Shown here in pieces: positions 17,545 to 27,298 of a stretch of DNA of 64,000 bases; the first letter of the stretch is position 1; every line of letters begins with the position of its first letter. The DNA is from Breoghania corrubedonensis (GTDB taxonomy: Bacteria > Pseudomonadota > Alphaproteobacteria > Rhizobiales > Stappiaceae). A program made the position numbers and the translations under genes. Location: positions 62,001-126,000 of the forward strand of contig NZ_QAYG01000008.1 of assembly GCF_003053845.1 (NCBI RefSeq). The letters run 5' to 3'. The notes under the pieces are model-generated. The model saw nothing but the letters and a program-made list of their open reading frames with translations. It was not told where the DNA came from and searched no databases.

Positions 17545-17563
17545 GAATGCGTTGAGGGAGACA

Positions 17564-18406
17564 ATGCAGTTCCACCGGCCGGAGACGCTTGAGAGTGCCC
17601 TAGTCCTGATGGCGGACCGCCCTGTCCGCATTCTGGCGGGCGGAACCGATTTCTTTCCGGCATTGGGCGGAAAGACCTTGTGCGAGCCGGTCATCGACCT
17701 GAGCCGTGTCGACGGACTTTCCGGCATCATGAAGCAAGATGATCTGTGGCGTTTCGGTGCAACCACGACGTGGGCCCATATTGCCAAAGCCGATCTGCCT
17801 GCGATGTTCGATGGTCTGCGCCAGGCGGCGCGCGAGGTCGGTTCTATCCAGATCCAGAATGCGGGAACCGTTGCCGGCAATCTCTGCAATGCCTCACCTG
17901 CTGCGGATGGCGTGCCACCCCTTCTTTCCCTCGATGCGCAGGTTGAAATCTCCGGCGGCGCGGGGGTGCGGGTTCTTCCGCTTTCGAAATTCATCACCGG
18001 CGTGCGCAAGACCGAACTGCGGCCCGGTGAACTCGTTACCGCGATCCTTGTTCCGGATCGGCCGAAGACGTGTTCGGCCTTCCTGAAACTCGGCGCGCGG
18101 CGCTATCTGGTCATCTCCATCGCGATGGTCGCCGTCGCTCTCGAACTCGATGCGGCCGGTACGATCAGCGGCCTGGGTATCGCGGTCGGGGCCTGCTCTG
18201 CGGTCGCCACGCGATTGCCGGGCGCGGAAGCGCGGCTCATTGGGGTCACGCCCGATCCGGTTACCCTCAAGGCACGTCTCGGGGAGGAGGATCTGGAAGG
18301 ACTGGCGCCGATCGATGATGTCCGCGCACGCGCCTCCTACCGGCGCAATGCGGCGCGCGAATTGATCTGCCGCGCCATCGTGAAGGCCGCAAGGGGAGGG
18401 GCTTGA
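17564..18406 (+). CDS. Xanthine dehydrogenase family FAD-binding subunit
   Basis: A 280-residue FAD subunit of the molybdenum hydroxylase family (CoxM/XdhB type). Landmarks are the N-terminal MQFHRPETLESALVLM, the FAD loop ILAGGTDF, the second flavin motif IQIQNAGTVAGNLCNASPAAD, and FLKLGARRYLVISIAMVAVAL. It passes electrons from the [2Fe-2S] domains of the partner subunit to an acceptor. The open frame begins further upstream, but ATG 17564 has GAGGGAG at proper spacing and family-like residues from position 2. It is one base from the start of the partner gene, so the two are coupled. Confidence 0.95.
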   Translation: MQFHRPETLESALVLMADRPVRILAGGTDFFPALGGKTLCEPVIDLSRVDGLSGIMKQDDLWRFGATTTWAHIAKADLPAMFDGLRQAAREVGSIQIQNAGTVAGNLCNASPAADGVPPLLSLDAQVEISGGAGVRVLPLSKFITGVRKTELRPGELVTAILVPDRPKTCSAFLKLGARRYLVISIAMVAVALELDAAGTISGLGIAVGACSAVATRLPGAEARLIGVTPDPVTLKARLGEEDLEGLAPIDDVRARASYRRNAARELICRAIVKAARGGA

Positions 18407-18407
18407 A

Positions 18408-21179
18408 TTGGCACTCGTGGATGTGGAAGCGCCGGCCGGCGTGTCGTTCCTGCTCAATGGAAAGCCCGTTCATCTCGACGCCTCGCCGGCGGCGCGGCTG
18501 TCCCTTGCGTTGCGCGAGCGCGGCGAGGCAAAGGATGTCAAGGTTGGGTGCGATGCCGGCGATTGTGGTGCCTGCACGGTGCTGGTTGATGGCCTTCCGG
18601 TCTGTTCATGCACTACGGCGCTTGGACAGGTCGATGGCGCGCATGTCGAAACGCAGGCCGGGCTCGTCGCCAATGACCCGCAGGCACGGGCGCTCGCGGA
18701 TGCCTTTCAGCGGCACCAGGCGGCGCAATGCGGCATCTGTACGCCGGGCATGATGGTTTCGGCCGTTGCCCTGCTGCGCGAAAACAGCGCCCCGCAAGAG
18801 GCCGAGGTTCTTGATGCGCTGGGTGGCGTCCTGTGCCGTTGTACCGGATATCGCAAGATCATCGATGCGGTGATGGACGTGAACGGCAAGGCCGAACCCG
18901 TCCCCGTTGAGGCAAGGGCTGGCGAGATCACCTCTGGTGTCGGCGCCGCCATCGCCCGCATTGACGGCTGGCCCAAGGTGTCGGGCAGCGAACGCTTCGG
19001 CGACGACGTGGCGCCGGCGGGCTCCCTTGTCGTGAAGGTCATCCGTTCCCCCCATCACCATGCCGCTTTCGAGCTGGGCGATCTGGGTGCCTACAGGCGC
19101 GTGAGCGGGCTCGATCTGGTGATGAGCGCGGCGGATGTTCCCGGCCAGAATCGCTTCGGCGTCATCCCCGGTTTCGAGGATCAGCCGATGTTCGCCGAAG
19201 GCGAGACCCGCTTCAAGGGCGAGGCGGTCGCCGCTGTCGTCGGCCAGGCCGATGTAGTCGCCGCGCTCGATCTGTCGGCCTTCCCGGTCACCTGGACGCC
19301 GCTGCCGCATGCGCTGGTGCCGAATGAGGCGGCGAAGGTCGCGAACCTGCACGAGACGCGGGCCAACAACGTCATGTGTCGTGGGTTTGTCAGGCATGGC
19401 GATCCGGAAGCTGCCATGCCGGCAGCGTCGGTGGTGGTCGAGGGGACATTTTCCACCGGCTTCATCGAGCACGGTTATATCGAACCGGAGGCGGCCTATG
19501 CCGAACGGCGCGGCGAGCGGCTGGAAGTTCATTGCTGCACGCAGGCACCCTACATGAACCGGGCCGGTCTCGCCGGTCTCCTCGGGCTTTCGGAACGTGC
19601 GATCAGGGTGGTTCCGACAGCTGTCGGCGGCGGCTTTGGGTCCAAGCTCGACCTTACCGCCCAGCCCTATGCTGCGCTCGCCGCATGGCTGACGGGCCGT
19701 CCCGTGCGCATCACCTATTCGCGCGGCGAATCCATCGCCTCTTCCACAAAGCGGCATCCGTCCGAAATCAGCATGAAGATCGGTGCGACGGCCGACGGCA
19801 CAATTCTCGCCGTCGAGTTCGACGGCACGTTCAATACAGGCGCCTATGCGAGCTGGGGGCCCACGGTCGCCAACCGCGTGCCGATCCATGCGTCGGGCCC
19901 CTATCGCACGCCCAACTATGTGGCGCGCAGTGCCGGCATCCATACCAACACGGCTCCGGCCGGGGCCTTCCGTGGTTTTGGCGTGCCGCAATCCGCGCTC
20001 GCGCAGGAACCCCTCTACGATGAGATCGCCCGCGCTCTTGGGATCGACCGGCTTGAATTTCGCCGCAGGAATGCGCTTCAAAACGGCGATCCGACTGTCA
20101 CCGGCCAGGTCTTCACGCAAGGCATGGGCATCATCGACTGCTTTGACGCGCTGGAACCGCACTGGAAGCGGGTGGTCGCCGAGGCGGAAGCGTTCAATGC
20201 GTCGGCGGATGGGCAGGTTCGTCGCGGCGTCGGCGTTGCCGGAGGCTGGTACGGGTGCGGGAACACGTCGATGTCCAACCCCTCCACGATCCGTGCCGGG
20301 ATCACGAAGGAGGGCAAGGTCGTGCTGCATCAGGGCGCGACCGATATCGGCCAGGGCTCCAACACCGTCATCACCCAGATCTTCGCGACGGCGCTGGGGC
20401 TTCCGGTGGAGGCGATAACGCTGGTCGGTCCGGACACGGATGTCACGCCGGATGCGGGCAAGACCTCGGCGAGCCGCCAGACCTTCATCACCGGCAATGC
20501 GGCCCGGCTTTGCGGCGAGGCATTGAGGGCGCGGATCCTTCGGCTCGGTAACGTGTCGGACGGTGCCGTTCTGAAAATCATCGGGGCGACGATCATTGCT
20601 CATGATGCCGCAGGAGAGCGGGTGATCGATATCGCCTCGCTTGAACCCGACAACGGCTCTTACGTGCTGGAGACGATCGAGAGCTACGATCCGCCGACAT
20701 CGCCGCTCGACGAGAACGGGCAGGGTGAACCTTACGCCGTCTTCGGCACGACCGCGCAGATGGCGGAGGTCGAGGTCGACATGGCGCTCGGTACCGTGAA
20801 GCTGCTCCGTATCATCGCCGCCCATGATGTCGGCAAGGCGATCAATCCGCTGCTGGTCGAAGGTCAGGTGCATGGCGGCGTGGCGCAGGGCATCGGTCTG
20901 GCGCTGATGGAAGAGTTCCTGCCAGGCCGCACCGAGAACCTGCACGACTATCTCATCCCCACCATCGGTGACGTGCCGCCCATCGACGTGCTGATCCTGG
21001 AAACGGGCGACGCACACGGGCCCTATGGCGCCAAGGGCCTCGGGGAACACTGCCTGATCCCGACGGCCCCCGCGATCATCAATGCCATTACCGATGCCTC
21101 CGGCGCGAAGGTCCGGCATATGCCGGCGACGCCGGACAAGGTCTTGCAAGCCATCCGCGAATGCTCCGCCGCGCACTGA
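18408..21179 (+). CDS. Molybdenum hydroxylase: fused [2Fe-2S] and molybdopterin-binding subunit
   Basis: A 923-residue fusion of two subunits often made apart. Residues 1-150 form the iron-sulfur part: C48, C53, C56 and C68 in the plant-type site, and C108, C111, C143 and C145 in the second cluster. The remainder is the molybdopterin domain with GGGFGSK (about 406), AGAFRGFG (about 518) and the catalytic Glu E880 in AKGLGE. The family hydroxylates N-heterocycles or aldehydes with water as oxygen source. TTG 18408 follows AGGGGAGGGG; GTG 18417 is an alternative. The divergent ring-reductase operon suggests a hydroxylated N-heteroaromatic acid as product. The exact substrate cannot be read from sequence. 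Confidence 0.93.
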   Translation: MALVDVEAPAGVSFLLNGKPVHLDASPAARLSLALRERGEAKDVKVGCDAGDCGACTVLVDGLPVCSCTTALGQVDGAHVETQAGLVANDPQARALADAFQRHQAAQCGICTPGMMVSAVALLRENSAPQEAEVLDALGGVLCRCTGYRKIIDAVMDVNGKAEPVPVEARAGEITSGVGAAIARIDGWPKVSGSERFGDDVAPAGSLVVKVIRSPHHHAAFELGDLGAYRRVSGLDLVMSAADVPGQNRFGVIPGFEDQPMFAEGETRFKGEAVAAVVGQADVVAALDLSAFPVTWTPLPHALVPNEAAKVANLHETRANNVMCRGFVRHGDPEAAMPAASVVVEGTFSTGFIEHGYIEPEAAYAERRGERLEVHCCTQAPYMNRAGLAGLLGLSERAIRVVPTAVGGGFGSKLDLTAQPYAALAAWLTGRPVRITYSRGESIASSTKRHPSEISMKIGATADGTILAVEFDGTFNTGAYASWGPTVANRVPIHASGPYRTPNYVARSAGIHTNTAPAGAFRGFGVPQSALAQEPLYDEIARALGIDRLEFRRRNALQNGDPTVTGQVFTQGMGIIDCFDALEPHWKRVVAEAEAFNASADGQVRRGVGVAGGWYGCGNTSMSNPSTIRAGITKEGKVVLHQGATDIGQGSNTVITQIFATALGLPVEAITLVGPDTDVTPDAGKTSASRQTFITGNAARLCGEALRARILRLGNVSDGAVLKIIGATIIAHDAAGERVIDIASLEPDNGSYVLETIESYDPPTSPLDENGQGEPYAVFGTTAQMAEVEVDMALGTVKLLRIIAAHDVGKAINPLLVEGQVHGGVAQGIGLALMEEFLPGRTENLHDYLIPTIGDVPPIDVLILETGDAHGPYGAKGLGEHCLIPTAPAIINAITDASGAKVRHMPATPDKVLQAIRECSAAH

Positions 21180-21264
21180 TCCGGGCCGGACCATTCGCGG
21201 AAAAGTTCGCCGGGCGTCTGCGCCCGGCCTCCCGACCACATTCATTCAACGAGAAGTCCAATCC

Positions 21265-23397
21265 ATGAGCGTGTCGACCCGGGCCGTCCCGCCCCTGAAT
21301 GCCGGCGACGAGGCCGGCTCTCCCGATCTGCCCGAGCGCCAGTCGCTGGTGGCCGGTATCGATGTGGGTGGCACCTTCACCGATCTGGTGCTCTTTGATG
21401 CGGGCAAACGCGAGGTGCGTCTCGCCAAGACACCGACGACCCTCGATAACCAGGCTTTCGGCGTTCTCAACGCGCTCCACTCCGCGGGAGCGGATCTGGC
21501 TGCGCTCGACCTCATCGTCCACGGCACCACGACGACGACGAACGCCGTTCTGGAGCGCAACCTGTGCAAGACCGGTCTTGTCACCACGCAGGGGTTTCGC
21601 GATGTACTGGAACTCGGCCGCCGTACGCGGCCCCATGCCTATGGCATGAAAGGCCATTTCGTGCCGGTCATCCCACGCAACCTGCGACTGGAAGTACCGG
21701 AACGCTTCGATGCAGACGGTTGCGAGCTGGTGCCACTTGACGAAGAGGCGCTGCGCGCCGCGCTGAAGGCGCTTCTCGATCAGGGCTGCGAGGCGCTGGT
21801 CATCCATTTTCTGCATGCTTATGCCAATCCGGCGCACGAGATCCGCGCCGGAGAGATCGCGGCCGAAGTCTGGCCCAACGAGAACATCACGCTTGGCCAT
21901 GCGCTGCTTTCGGAAAGCCGTGAGTTCGAGCGTGGCGTGACCGCGGCGATCAACGCCTCCGTCCAGCCGCTGCTGCGTCGCTACGTGGAACGGCTGGCGG
22001 ATCAGCTCGCGCAGGAGGGGTTTCGCCACGACGTTCTGGTGATGAACGGCAATGGCGGCATGGTGTCGGCGCGCCGGGTGGCGATCGAGGCGGCGAAGAC
22101 GGTGATGTCGGGACCTGCTTCCGGCGTCATGGCGGCGGCGACCACAGGCCGGCGCGCCGGTATCCCCGATCTGCTCACCTACGACATGGGCGGCACCTCC
22201 ACCGACGTCGCTCTCATCCGCAATGCAGAGCCTGCGGTCTCCAACGAGATCGAGATCGAATATGCCATGCCGATTCATGTGCCCATGGTCGACGTGCGCA
22301 CGGTGGGGGCCGGTGGCGGCTCGATCGCGCGGGTGACCGAGGCGGGGCTGCTTCAGGTGGGCCCGGAAAGCGCCGGATCGACGCCGGGGCCGATCTGCTA
22401 CGGGCGTGGCGGTGTCCGTCCGACCATCTCGGACGCGAACCTGTTGCTCGGCAGGATGAACCCGGAAAAGCTCAACTCGGTCTCTGGCGAGGTTTCGCTG
22501 GCCGATATCGAGGCGATCTTTGCCGAGAAGCTCGGGGTCCCGCTCGGTGTCGATGCGATCGAGGCGGCGGCCGCCGTTCTCAGGATCGCCAACACCCGCA
22601 TGGCGGACGCGGTGCGGATGGTGTCGGTCAGCCTTGGTGAGGATCCTCGCGATTTCGCACTCTTTGCCTTTGGCGGCGCCGGGCCGCTGCACGCGACCGC
22701 GATCGCGCGTGAACTCGGCGTGCCGCGCGTGCTGGTTCCGGCGCGACCCGGCATCACCAATGCCCTGGGCTGTGTCGTTGCGGATCTCCGGCACGACTTC
22801 GTCAACACAGTCAACAAGCCGCTGGAGGTTCTCGATATCGAGACCGTCCACGCGCTTTTCGATCAACAGTCGGCTGAAGGACGGGCGCTGATCGGAAAGG
22901 AAAACGTGCGTATCGACGAGCTGAAGGAAATCCGCTCCGTCGACATGCAGTTCATCGGCCAGACGCACCTTCTGCGCGTTCCCTTAGAAACGGCACGGCC
23001 GAGCCTGGAGGATCTCCAGCGGCTTTTCGAGGACGCCTATTTCAGCCGCTTCCACGTCGAATTGCCGGAGATCAAGGCAAGCCTCGTCAACGTCAACACC
23101 TCCGTTGTCGGGCGTCGCGAGGAGATCGACCTTTCGTTGCTGATCGATCCGCATGGCCGCAAGGCGAGCCTTGAGGAGGCGCGCACGGGAATGCGCCGGG
23201 TCTGGTTCGACGGGTTCCGGGAAACGCCCGTCTACTGGCGCGATCATCTGCCGCTTGATGCGGAAATCGAAGGGCCGGCCATCGTCGAGCAAATGGACAC
23301 CACCATCGTCATCGAGCCTGGAGACCGGGGCGTGCAGGACGGCGACGGCAACATCATCATCACGCTTGCGGCGAACGCCTGGGGAGACGACGCATGA
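21265..23397 (+). CDS. hyuA: Hydantoinase/oxoprolinase subunit A (HyuA-like)
   Basis: A 710-residue protein of the ATP-dependent cyclic-amide hydrolase family. The actin-like ATPase fold shows AGIDVGGTFTDLVLFD near the N-terminus, DLIVHGTTTTTNAVLER, and TYDMGGTSTDVALI in the middle; SVSLGEDPRDFALFAFGGAGPLHA is also family-specific. Members open hydantoins, 5-oxoproline or N-methylhydantoin. The open frame extends upstream but ATG 21265 is where similarity begins; it follows the hydroxylase gene by 85 bases. It overlaps hyuB by four bases (ATGA). In context, it may open a cyclic amide produced by ring hydroxylation and reduction. Confidence 0.94.
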   Translation: MSVSTRAVPPLNAGDEAGSPDLPERQSLVAGIDVGGTFTDLVLFDAGKREVRLAKTPTTLDNQAFGVLNALHSAGADLAALDLIVHGTTTTTNAVLERNLCKTGLVTTQGFRDVLELGRRTRPHAYGMKGHFVPVIPRNLRLEVPERFDADGCELVPLDEEALRAALKALLDQGCEALVIHFLHAYANPAHEIRAGEIAAEVWPNENITLGHALLSESREFERGVTAAINASVQPLLRRYVERLADQLAQEGFRHDVLVMNGNGGMVSARRVAIEAAKTVMSGPASGVMAAATTGRRAGIPDLLTYDMGGTSTDVALIRNAEPAVSNEIEIEYAMPIHVPMVDVRTVGAGGGSIARVTEAGLLQVGPESAGSTPGPICYGRGGVRPTISDANLLLGRMNPEKLNSVSGEVSLADIEAIFAEKLGVPLGVDAIEAAAAVLRIANTRMADAVRMVSVSLGEDPRDFALFAFGGAGPLHATAIARELGVPRVLVPARPGITNALGCVVADLRHDFVNTVNKPLEVLDIETVHALFDQQSAEGRALIGKENVRIDELKEIRSVDMQFIGQTHLLRVPLETARPSLEDLQRLFEDAYFSRFHVELPEIKASLVNVNTSVVGRREEIDLSLLIDPHGRKASLEEARTGMRRVWFDGFRETPVYWRDHLPLDAEIEGPAIVEQMDTTIVIEPGDRGVQDGDGNIIITLAANAWGDDA

Positions 23398-25166
23398 GCC
23401 TCGATCCGATCACACTCAGCGTCATCCAGTCGGGTCTGCAACAGGTTTGCGACGAGATGGACCTGAGCTTTTCGCGCGCGGCCTTCTCGCCGGTGATTGC
23501 GGAGGCGAACGACCGCTCCGACGGCATCTATTCGGCCGAAGACGGCTCGCTGATCGCGCAAGGTGCCGGTGGCCTGCCGGTCTTCGTCGGCACCATGCAG
23601 GCGTCCACGCGGACGCTGATCGCGATGATCGCCGAGGGCCGGGTACCGGCGCCGGTACCCGGCGACATCTATATCGTCAACGACCCCTATCTCGGCGGCA
23701 CGCACCTGATGGATGTGCGCTTCGCCATGCCGTTCTATCGGGATGGCGAGATCTTCTGCTGGTTGTCGAACACCGGTCACTGGCCGGACACCGGCGGCGC
23801 GGTGCCGGGCGGTTTCTCAGCCTCGGCCACGTCCGTCGAGCAGGAAGGTCTGCGTCTGCCGCCGGTCCGCCTGTTCAAGAAGGGGGTTCTCGATCAGGAG
23901 ATCTATTCGATCATCTGTTCCAACATCCGCGTCTCGGAACAGCGCATCGGCGACGTCAAGGCGCAGGCCGCGGCGCTGCTGGTTGGCGAGAAGCGGCTCG
24001 GCCGGATCCTCGATCGCTACGGCGACGACGTGGTGCGCGATGCGATCGCGGAGTTGCGGCGCCGGGCTGCGGAACAGATGCGTGCCAACATCCGCCTCAT
24101 CCCCGACGGGGTCTATCACTCGCGCGCCTACGTGGACAGCGACGGTGTGGTGGACGAACCGCTCGAGATCCGGCTTGCCATCACGGCGCGGGATGGTGAA
24201 CTGAGCTTCGATTTCTCAGGGTCCTCGAAGCCCTGCATGGGGCCGATGAACTCGGTTCTGGCGACGACGCTTTCCTCCGTCTATCTCGCCATGCGTCACA
24301 TTTTCCCTGACGTGCCGATCTCCGCCGGTGCCTTCGAGCCGCTGAAGGTGAAGACACCGCAAGGCACATTCCTCGACGCCCATTATCCGCGTCCCGTTTC
24401 AGGCTGCGCGGCCGAGGTCAGCCAGCGTATCGCGGAAGCCGTGTTCGCCGCGCTCGTCGAGGCGTTGCCGGACCGGGTCACGGCGGCGCCGGCGGGAAGC
24501 TCGGGCAACTTCGCCCTTGGTGGCCATGATCCCGACCGCAACCGGGATTTCGTGATGTACCAGATCTCGGGAGGAGGCTACGGCGGCAACAGCGATCATG
24601 ATGGGCTTTCCAACGGCTGCTCGACAATCGGTATCTCCAAGGCGCCGCCGGTGGAGATCATGGAGCAGCAATTCCCCGTTCTCTATCACCGCTATGCCCT
24701 GCGCGAAGGCTCCGGCGGCGCGGGGAAGCATCGCGGGGGCTTCGGGCTGGATTACGAGATCGAACTGAGGCGCGGCCACGCCACCGCCAGCTTCGTCATG
24801 GATCACGGCCGCTTCGGCCCGCAGGGCGCACTCGGCGGCAAGGACGGCACGCCGAATACGGTCACCGTTTATCAGGACGGCAAGGCGATCGTGCCGGCCC
24901 ATCTGTCCAAAGCGCAGGATATTCCGTTAAAGCCGGGCGATCGGGTGCGGGTCGGAACTCCGGGAGGCGGTGGCTACGGCGATCCGCTCGAGCGCGATCC
25001 GGAAGCGGTCGCCCAGGATGTCCGGCTTGGCCGCTATACGGTGGGGGAAGCCCGCGATCTCTTCGCAGTGGTCCTGTTGCCCGATGGCACGGTATCGGTC
25101 GCGCCAACCGCCGGGCTGAGGGAACAGGCGTCCCGCGCCGCCAGCTACGGTGCCACTGCCGTATGA
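23394..25166 (+). CDS. hyuB: Hydantoinase/oxoprolinase subunit B (HyuB-like)
   Basis: A 590-residue partner of HyuA. It opens DPITLSVIQSGLQQVCDEMDLSFSRAAFSPVIAEANDRSDGIY and includes GDIYIVNDPYLGGTHLMDV, the metal-site region of the family, WLSNTGHWPDTGG, and the C-terminal GDRVRVGTPGGGGYGDPLERDP. The two subunits hydrolyse a cyclic amide with ATP. Its start overlaps hyuA by four bases. It ends 35 bases before the convergent rpiR-type gene, with a hairpin between them. Confidence 0.95.
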   Translation: MSLDPITLSVIQSGLQQVCDEMDLSFSRAAFSPVIAEANDRSDGIYSAEDGSLIAQGAGGLPVFVGTMQASTRTLIAMIAEGRVPAPVPGDIYIVNDPYLGGTHLMDVRFAMPFYRDGEIFCWLSNTGHWPDTGGAVPGGFSASATSVEQEGLRLPPVRLFKKGVLDQEIYSIICSNIRVSEQRIGDVKAQAAALLVGEKRLGRILDRYGDDVVRDAIAELRRRAAEQMRANIRLIPDGVYHSRAYVDSDGVVDEPLEIRLAITARDGELSFDFSGSSKPCMGPMNSVLATTLSSVYLAMRHIFPDVPISAGAFEPLKVKTPQGTFLDAHYPRPVSGCAAEVSQRIAEAVFAALVEALPDRVTAAPAGSSGNFALGGHDPDRNRDFVMYQISGGGYGGNSDHDGLSNGCSTIGISKAPPVEIMEQQFPVLYHRYALREGSGGAGKHRGGFGLDYEIELRRGHATASFVMDHGRFGPQGALGGKDGTPNTVTVYQDGKAIVPAHLSKAQDIPLKPGDRVRVGTPGGGGYGDPLERDPEAVAQDVRLGRYTVGEARDLFAVVLLPDGTVSVAPTAGLREQASRAASYGATAV

Positions 25167-25167
25167 A

Positions 25168-25199
25168 GCGCGGATCGGGGCGTCGTTTCCCGATCGCGC
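25168..25199. terminator. Hairpin between convergent hyuB and rpiR-type genes
   Basis: GATCGGG (25173-25179) and CCCGATC (25189-25195) pair around a 9-base loop, and the outer GCGC/GCGC bases extend the stem with one bulged G. It fills the 34-base gap between the two stops, which suggests a shared terminator, although there is no strong U-tract. Confidence 0.5.
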
Positions 25200-25200
25200 G

Positions 25201-26088
25201 TCACCTGCCGGTTGTCGGATCCGACAAAACGTAGCCGCGAAAGCGCTTGATGCGCTCTTCGAAATCGTGGACACGGCGCTCCGCATCCGGTGCGCGCAGG
25301 ACCATCTCGGCCAGCAGAAGCTCGATGATGGAGAGAGCAGGCGCCAGTGACGGTATGAGATGCGGGCCGGCCATCGGCAAGGGGACGACCTTCCAGGCGC
25401 CTCGGGCGACCGGAGAGGCCATGCTGTCCGTCAGGGCAATGACCCGGGCTCCGCATTCGTTCGCGATCGTTACGCCACGGACCACCTCCCAGGAATAGTG
25501 GGCATAGGTGATGGCAATGACGATGTCCCGGGGGCCGGCTTGCGACACCATGTCCATGATGCCACCGGGCTCGTTGGGCGTGTGGACAATGTTCGCGAAT
25601 GCCATCGCACCGACATAGGTGAAGTAGTGGGCGAGCGAGAAGCAGCTCCTGACGCCGATGCAGTAGATCCGCCGCGCGGTCACCAGCTCCTGTGCGCAGG
25701 TTGCGAGCAGCGTCCGCATTCCCGGGGAAAATGCCGCTGCCAGATTGGCATTGGTCGCTTTTCGCAAGGATTCCCAGGTGTCGGCGCCACTGCGTCTGGT
25801 GAGCGCGTGGGCTCGCTTCGAGTAGGGCACGAAGTTTTCGCGCAACGCGGACTGGATATCGGCGCGAAACGAATCGTAACCGGCATAGCCCAGTGCCTTG
25901 GCAAGCCTTACCGCAGAGTTCGGGTTGACCGAGGCTGCTCCCGCTGCTGCGCGCAGCGACCGGAACGCCACTTCCTGGTAATTATCCAGTACCCAGGCTG
26001 CAAATGCCGAGACTTGCGGAGAGCCGCCTTCGACGATTTCGCTAATGTCTCTCCGCAATTCCTCGGTGGATCGTATCGCGGCGTTCAA
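25201..26088 (-). CDS. MurR/RpiR family transcriptional regulator
   Basis: A 295-residue regulator with an N-terminal RpiR-type helix-turn-helix (VAFRSLRAAAGAASVNPNSAVRLAKALGYAGYDSFRADI) and a C-terminal SIS domain that begins LVTARRIYCIGVRSCFSLAHYFTYV. SIS domains usually sense phosphosugars, but some RpiR members respond to other metabolites. It is divergent from the TAXI-TRAP gene at 26201, with a 112-base shared control region, so it probably regulates that transporter and perhaps itself. It is convergent with hyuB. Confidence 0.92.
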   Translation of the reverse strand: MNAAIRSTEELRRDISEIVEGGSPQVSAFAAWVLDNYQEVAFRSLRAAAGAASVNPNSAVRLAKALGYAGYDSFRADIQSALRENFVPYSKRAHALTRRSGADTWESLRKATNANLAAAFSPGMRTLLATCAQELVTARRIYCIGVRSCFSLAHYFTYVGAMAFANIVHTPNEPGGIMDMVSQAGPRDIVIAITYAHYSWEVVRGVTIANECGARVIALTDSMASPVARGAWKVVPLPMAGPHLIPSLAPALSIIELLLAEMVLRAPDAERRVHDFEERIKRFRGYVLSDPTTGR

Positions 26089-26127
26089 GGCTCGCTCCCC
26101 ATTGCGTGAAGCAGGCGTCCTGCGTCA

Positions 26128-26156
26128 TTGACAAAAAGAATACGTCTGTTTCTATG
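26128..26156 (+). promoter_or_regulatory. Promoter upstream of the TAXI-TRAP gene
   Basis: TTGACA (26128-26133) is a perfect -35; TCTATG (26151-26156) is a modest -10 at 17-base spacing. The expected start, near 26163, leaves a leader of about 38 bases containing the ribosome site CTGGAGG before ATG 26201. The region is AT-rich compared with its surroundings. Confidence 0.5.
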
Positions 26157-26200
26157 GAGCTTTACTGATTTCTGCCCGACAAACAATTCTGGAGGTAACT

Positions 26201-27165
26201 ATGAACCGACGTCAGGCTTTCTTAGCAACCGTGCTTGCATTCGCCCTTGCCGGCGGAGCTCAGGCGGCGGATCAGCGTTTCATCTCGATCGGTACCGGTG
26301 GCGTCACGGGCGTCTACTACCCCACCGGCGGTGCCATTTGCCGGCTGGTCAACAAGGAACGCAAGACCCACGGCATTCGGTGTTCGGCGGAGTCGACGGG
26401 CGGCTCGGTCTACAACATCAACACCGTGCGCTCAGGCGAGCTGGATTTCGGCGTCGCCCAGTCCGACTGGCAATATCACGCCTACAAGGGCACCTCGAAG
26501 TTCGCGGATCAGGGGCCGTTCGAGAAGGAGCGCTCTGTTTTTTCCGTGCACCCCGAGCCGTTCACCCTGATCGTGCGGGCCGATAGCGGTATCGACAGCT
26601 TCGAGGGGCTCAAGGGCCACAAGGTGAATGTCGGCAATCCGGGCTCCGGTCAGCGCGCGACCACGGAAGTCGTCATGGATGCCTACGGCATGAAAATGGA
26701 CGATTTCTCGCTCGCCGCCGAGCTCAAGGGCTCTGAAATGGCCCAGGCTCTGTGCGATGGCAAGATCGACGCCATGATCTACACCATCGGACACCCGGCT
26801 GCCGCGATCACCGAAGCGGCCACGACCTGCGACGTGAAGCTGGTTTCGGTCAAGGGCGCGCCGATCGACAAGCTGGTCGCCGACAACCCCTATTACCGCA
26901 TCGCCACCATTCCCGCCGGCATGTACAAGGGGACCGATGAGGAGGTGACCACCTTCGGCGTTGGCGCCACGTTCATCACCTCCGCCGACGTTCCCGACGA
27001 CGTTGTCTACACGGTGGTCAAGGCTGTCTTTGACAATTTCGACGACTTCAAGAAGCTGCACCCCGCCTTTGCCCACCTTAAGGAGGAGGAGATGATCAGG
27101 ACGGTCTGTCCGCTCCGCTCCATCCCGGTGCGATCAGGTATTACAAGGAACGCGGCTGGATGTAG
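26201..27165 (+). pseudogene. TAXI family TRAP transporter solute-binding protein, with an apparent 3' frameshift
   Basis: A periplasmic binding protein for a TRAP transporter. It begins with a Sec signal peptide (MNRRQAFLATVLAFALAGGAQA) and has the TAXI pattern FISIGTGGVTGVYYPTGGAICRLVN, STGGSVYNINTVRSGELDFGVAQSDW and VNVGNPGSGQRATTEVVM. At about 27097-27100 a one-base loss shifts the frame: the -1 phase reads DGLSAPLHPGAIRYYKERGWM and stops at 27163-27165, the normal family ending. The unshifted frame runs on to 27289 with no similarity and passes through a strong terminator at 27177. I therefore place the gene end at 27165 and mark it disrupted. It may still be functional, a sequencing error, or recoded. 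Confidence 0.8.
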
Positions 27166-27176
27166 CCGTCCCTTCA

Positions 27177-27210
27177 GCCTCCCGCGCCGGTACGTCGCGG
27201 GAGGCTTTTT
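27177..27210 (+). terminator. Rho-independent terminator after the TAXI binding-protein gene
   Basis: GCCTCCCGCG (27177-27186) and CGCGGGAGGC (27196-27205) make a perfect 10-bp stem with a 9-base loop, followed by TTTTT (27206-27210). It starts 12 bases after the stop at 27165. It probably lowers transcription into the permease gene at 27299, giving more binding protein than permease. Confidence 0.88.
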
Positions 27211-27298
27211 CAATGATCTGAAACATGCCGGCCCGGCACACCGGGGCGGTCTTGTGGCTGACCGGGTCTCGTTTCATCCGGGGCGATGAGGGAGCGTC

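Noticed and set aside
18606-21245. Long open frame (879 codons) opposite the molybdenum hydroxylase
   Set aside because: A shadow of the high-GC coding strand; no motif and no ribosome site.
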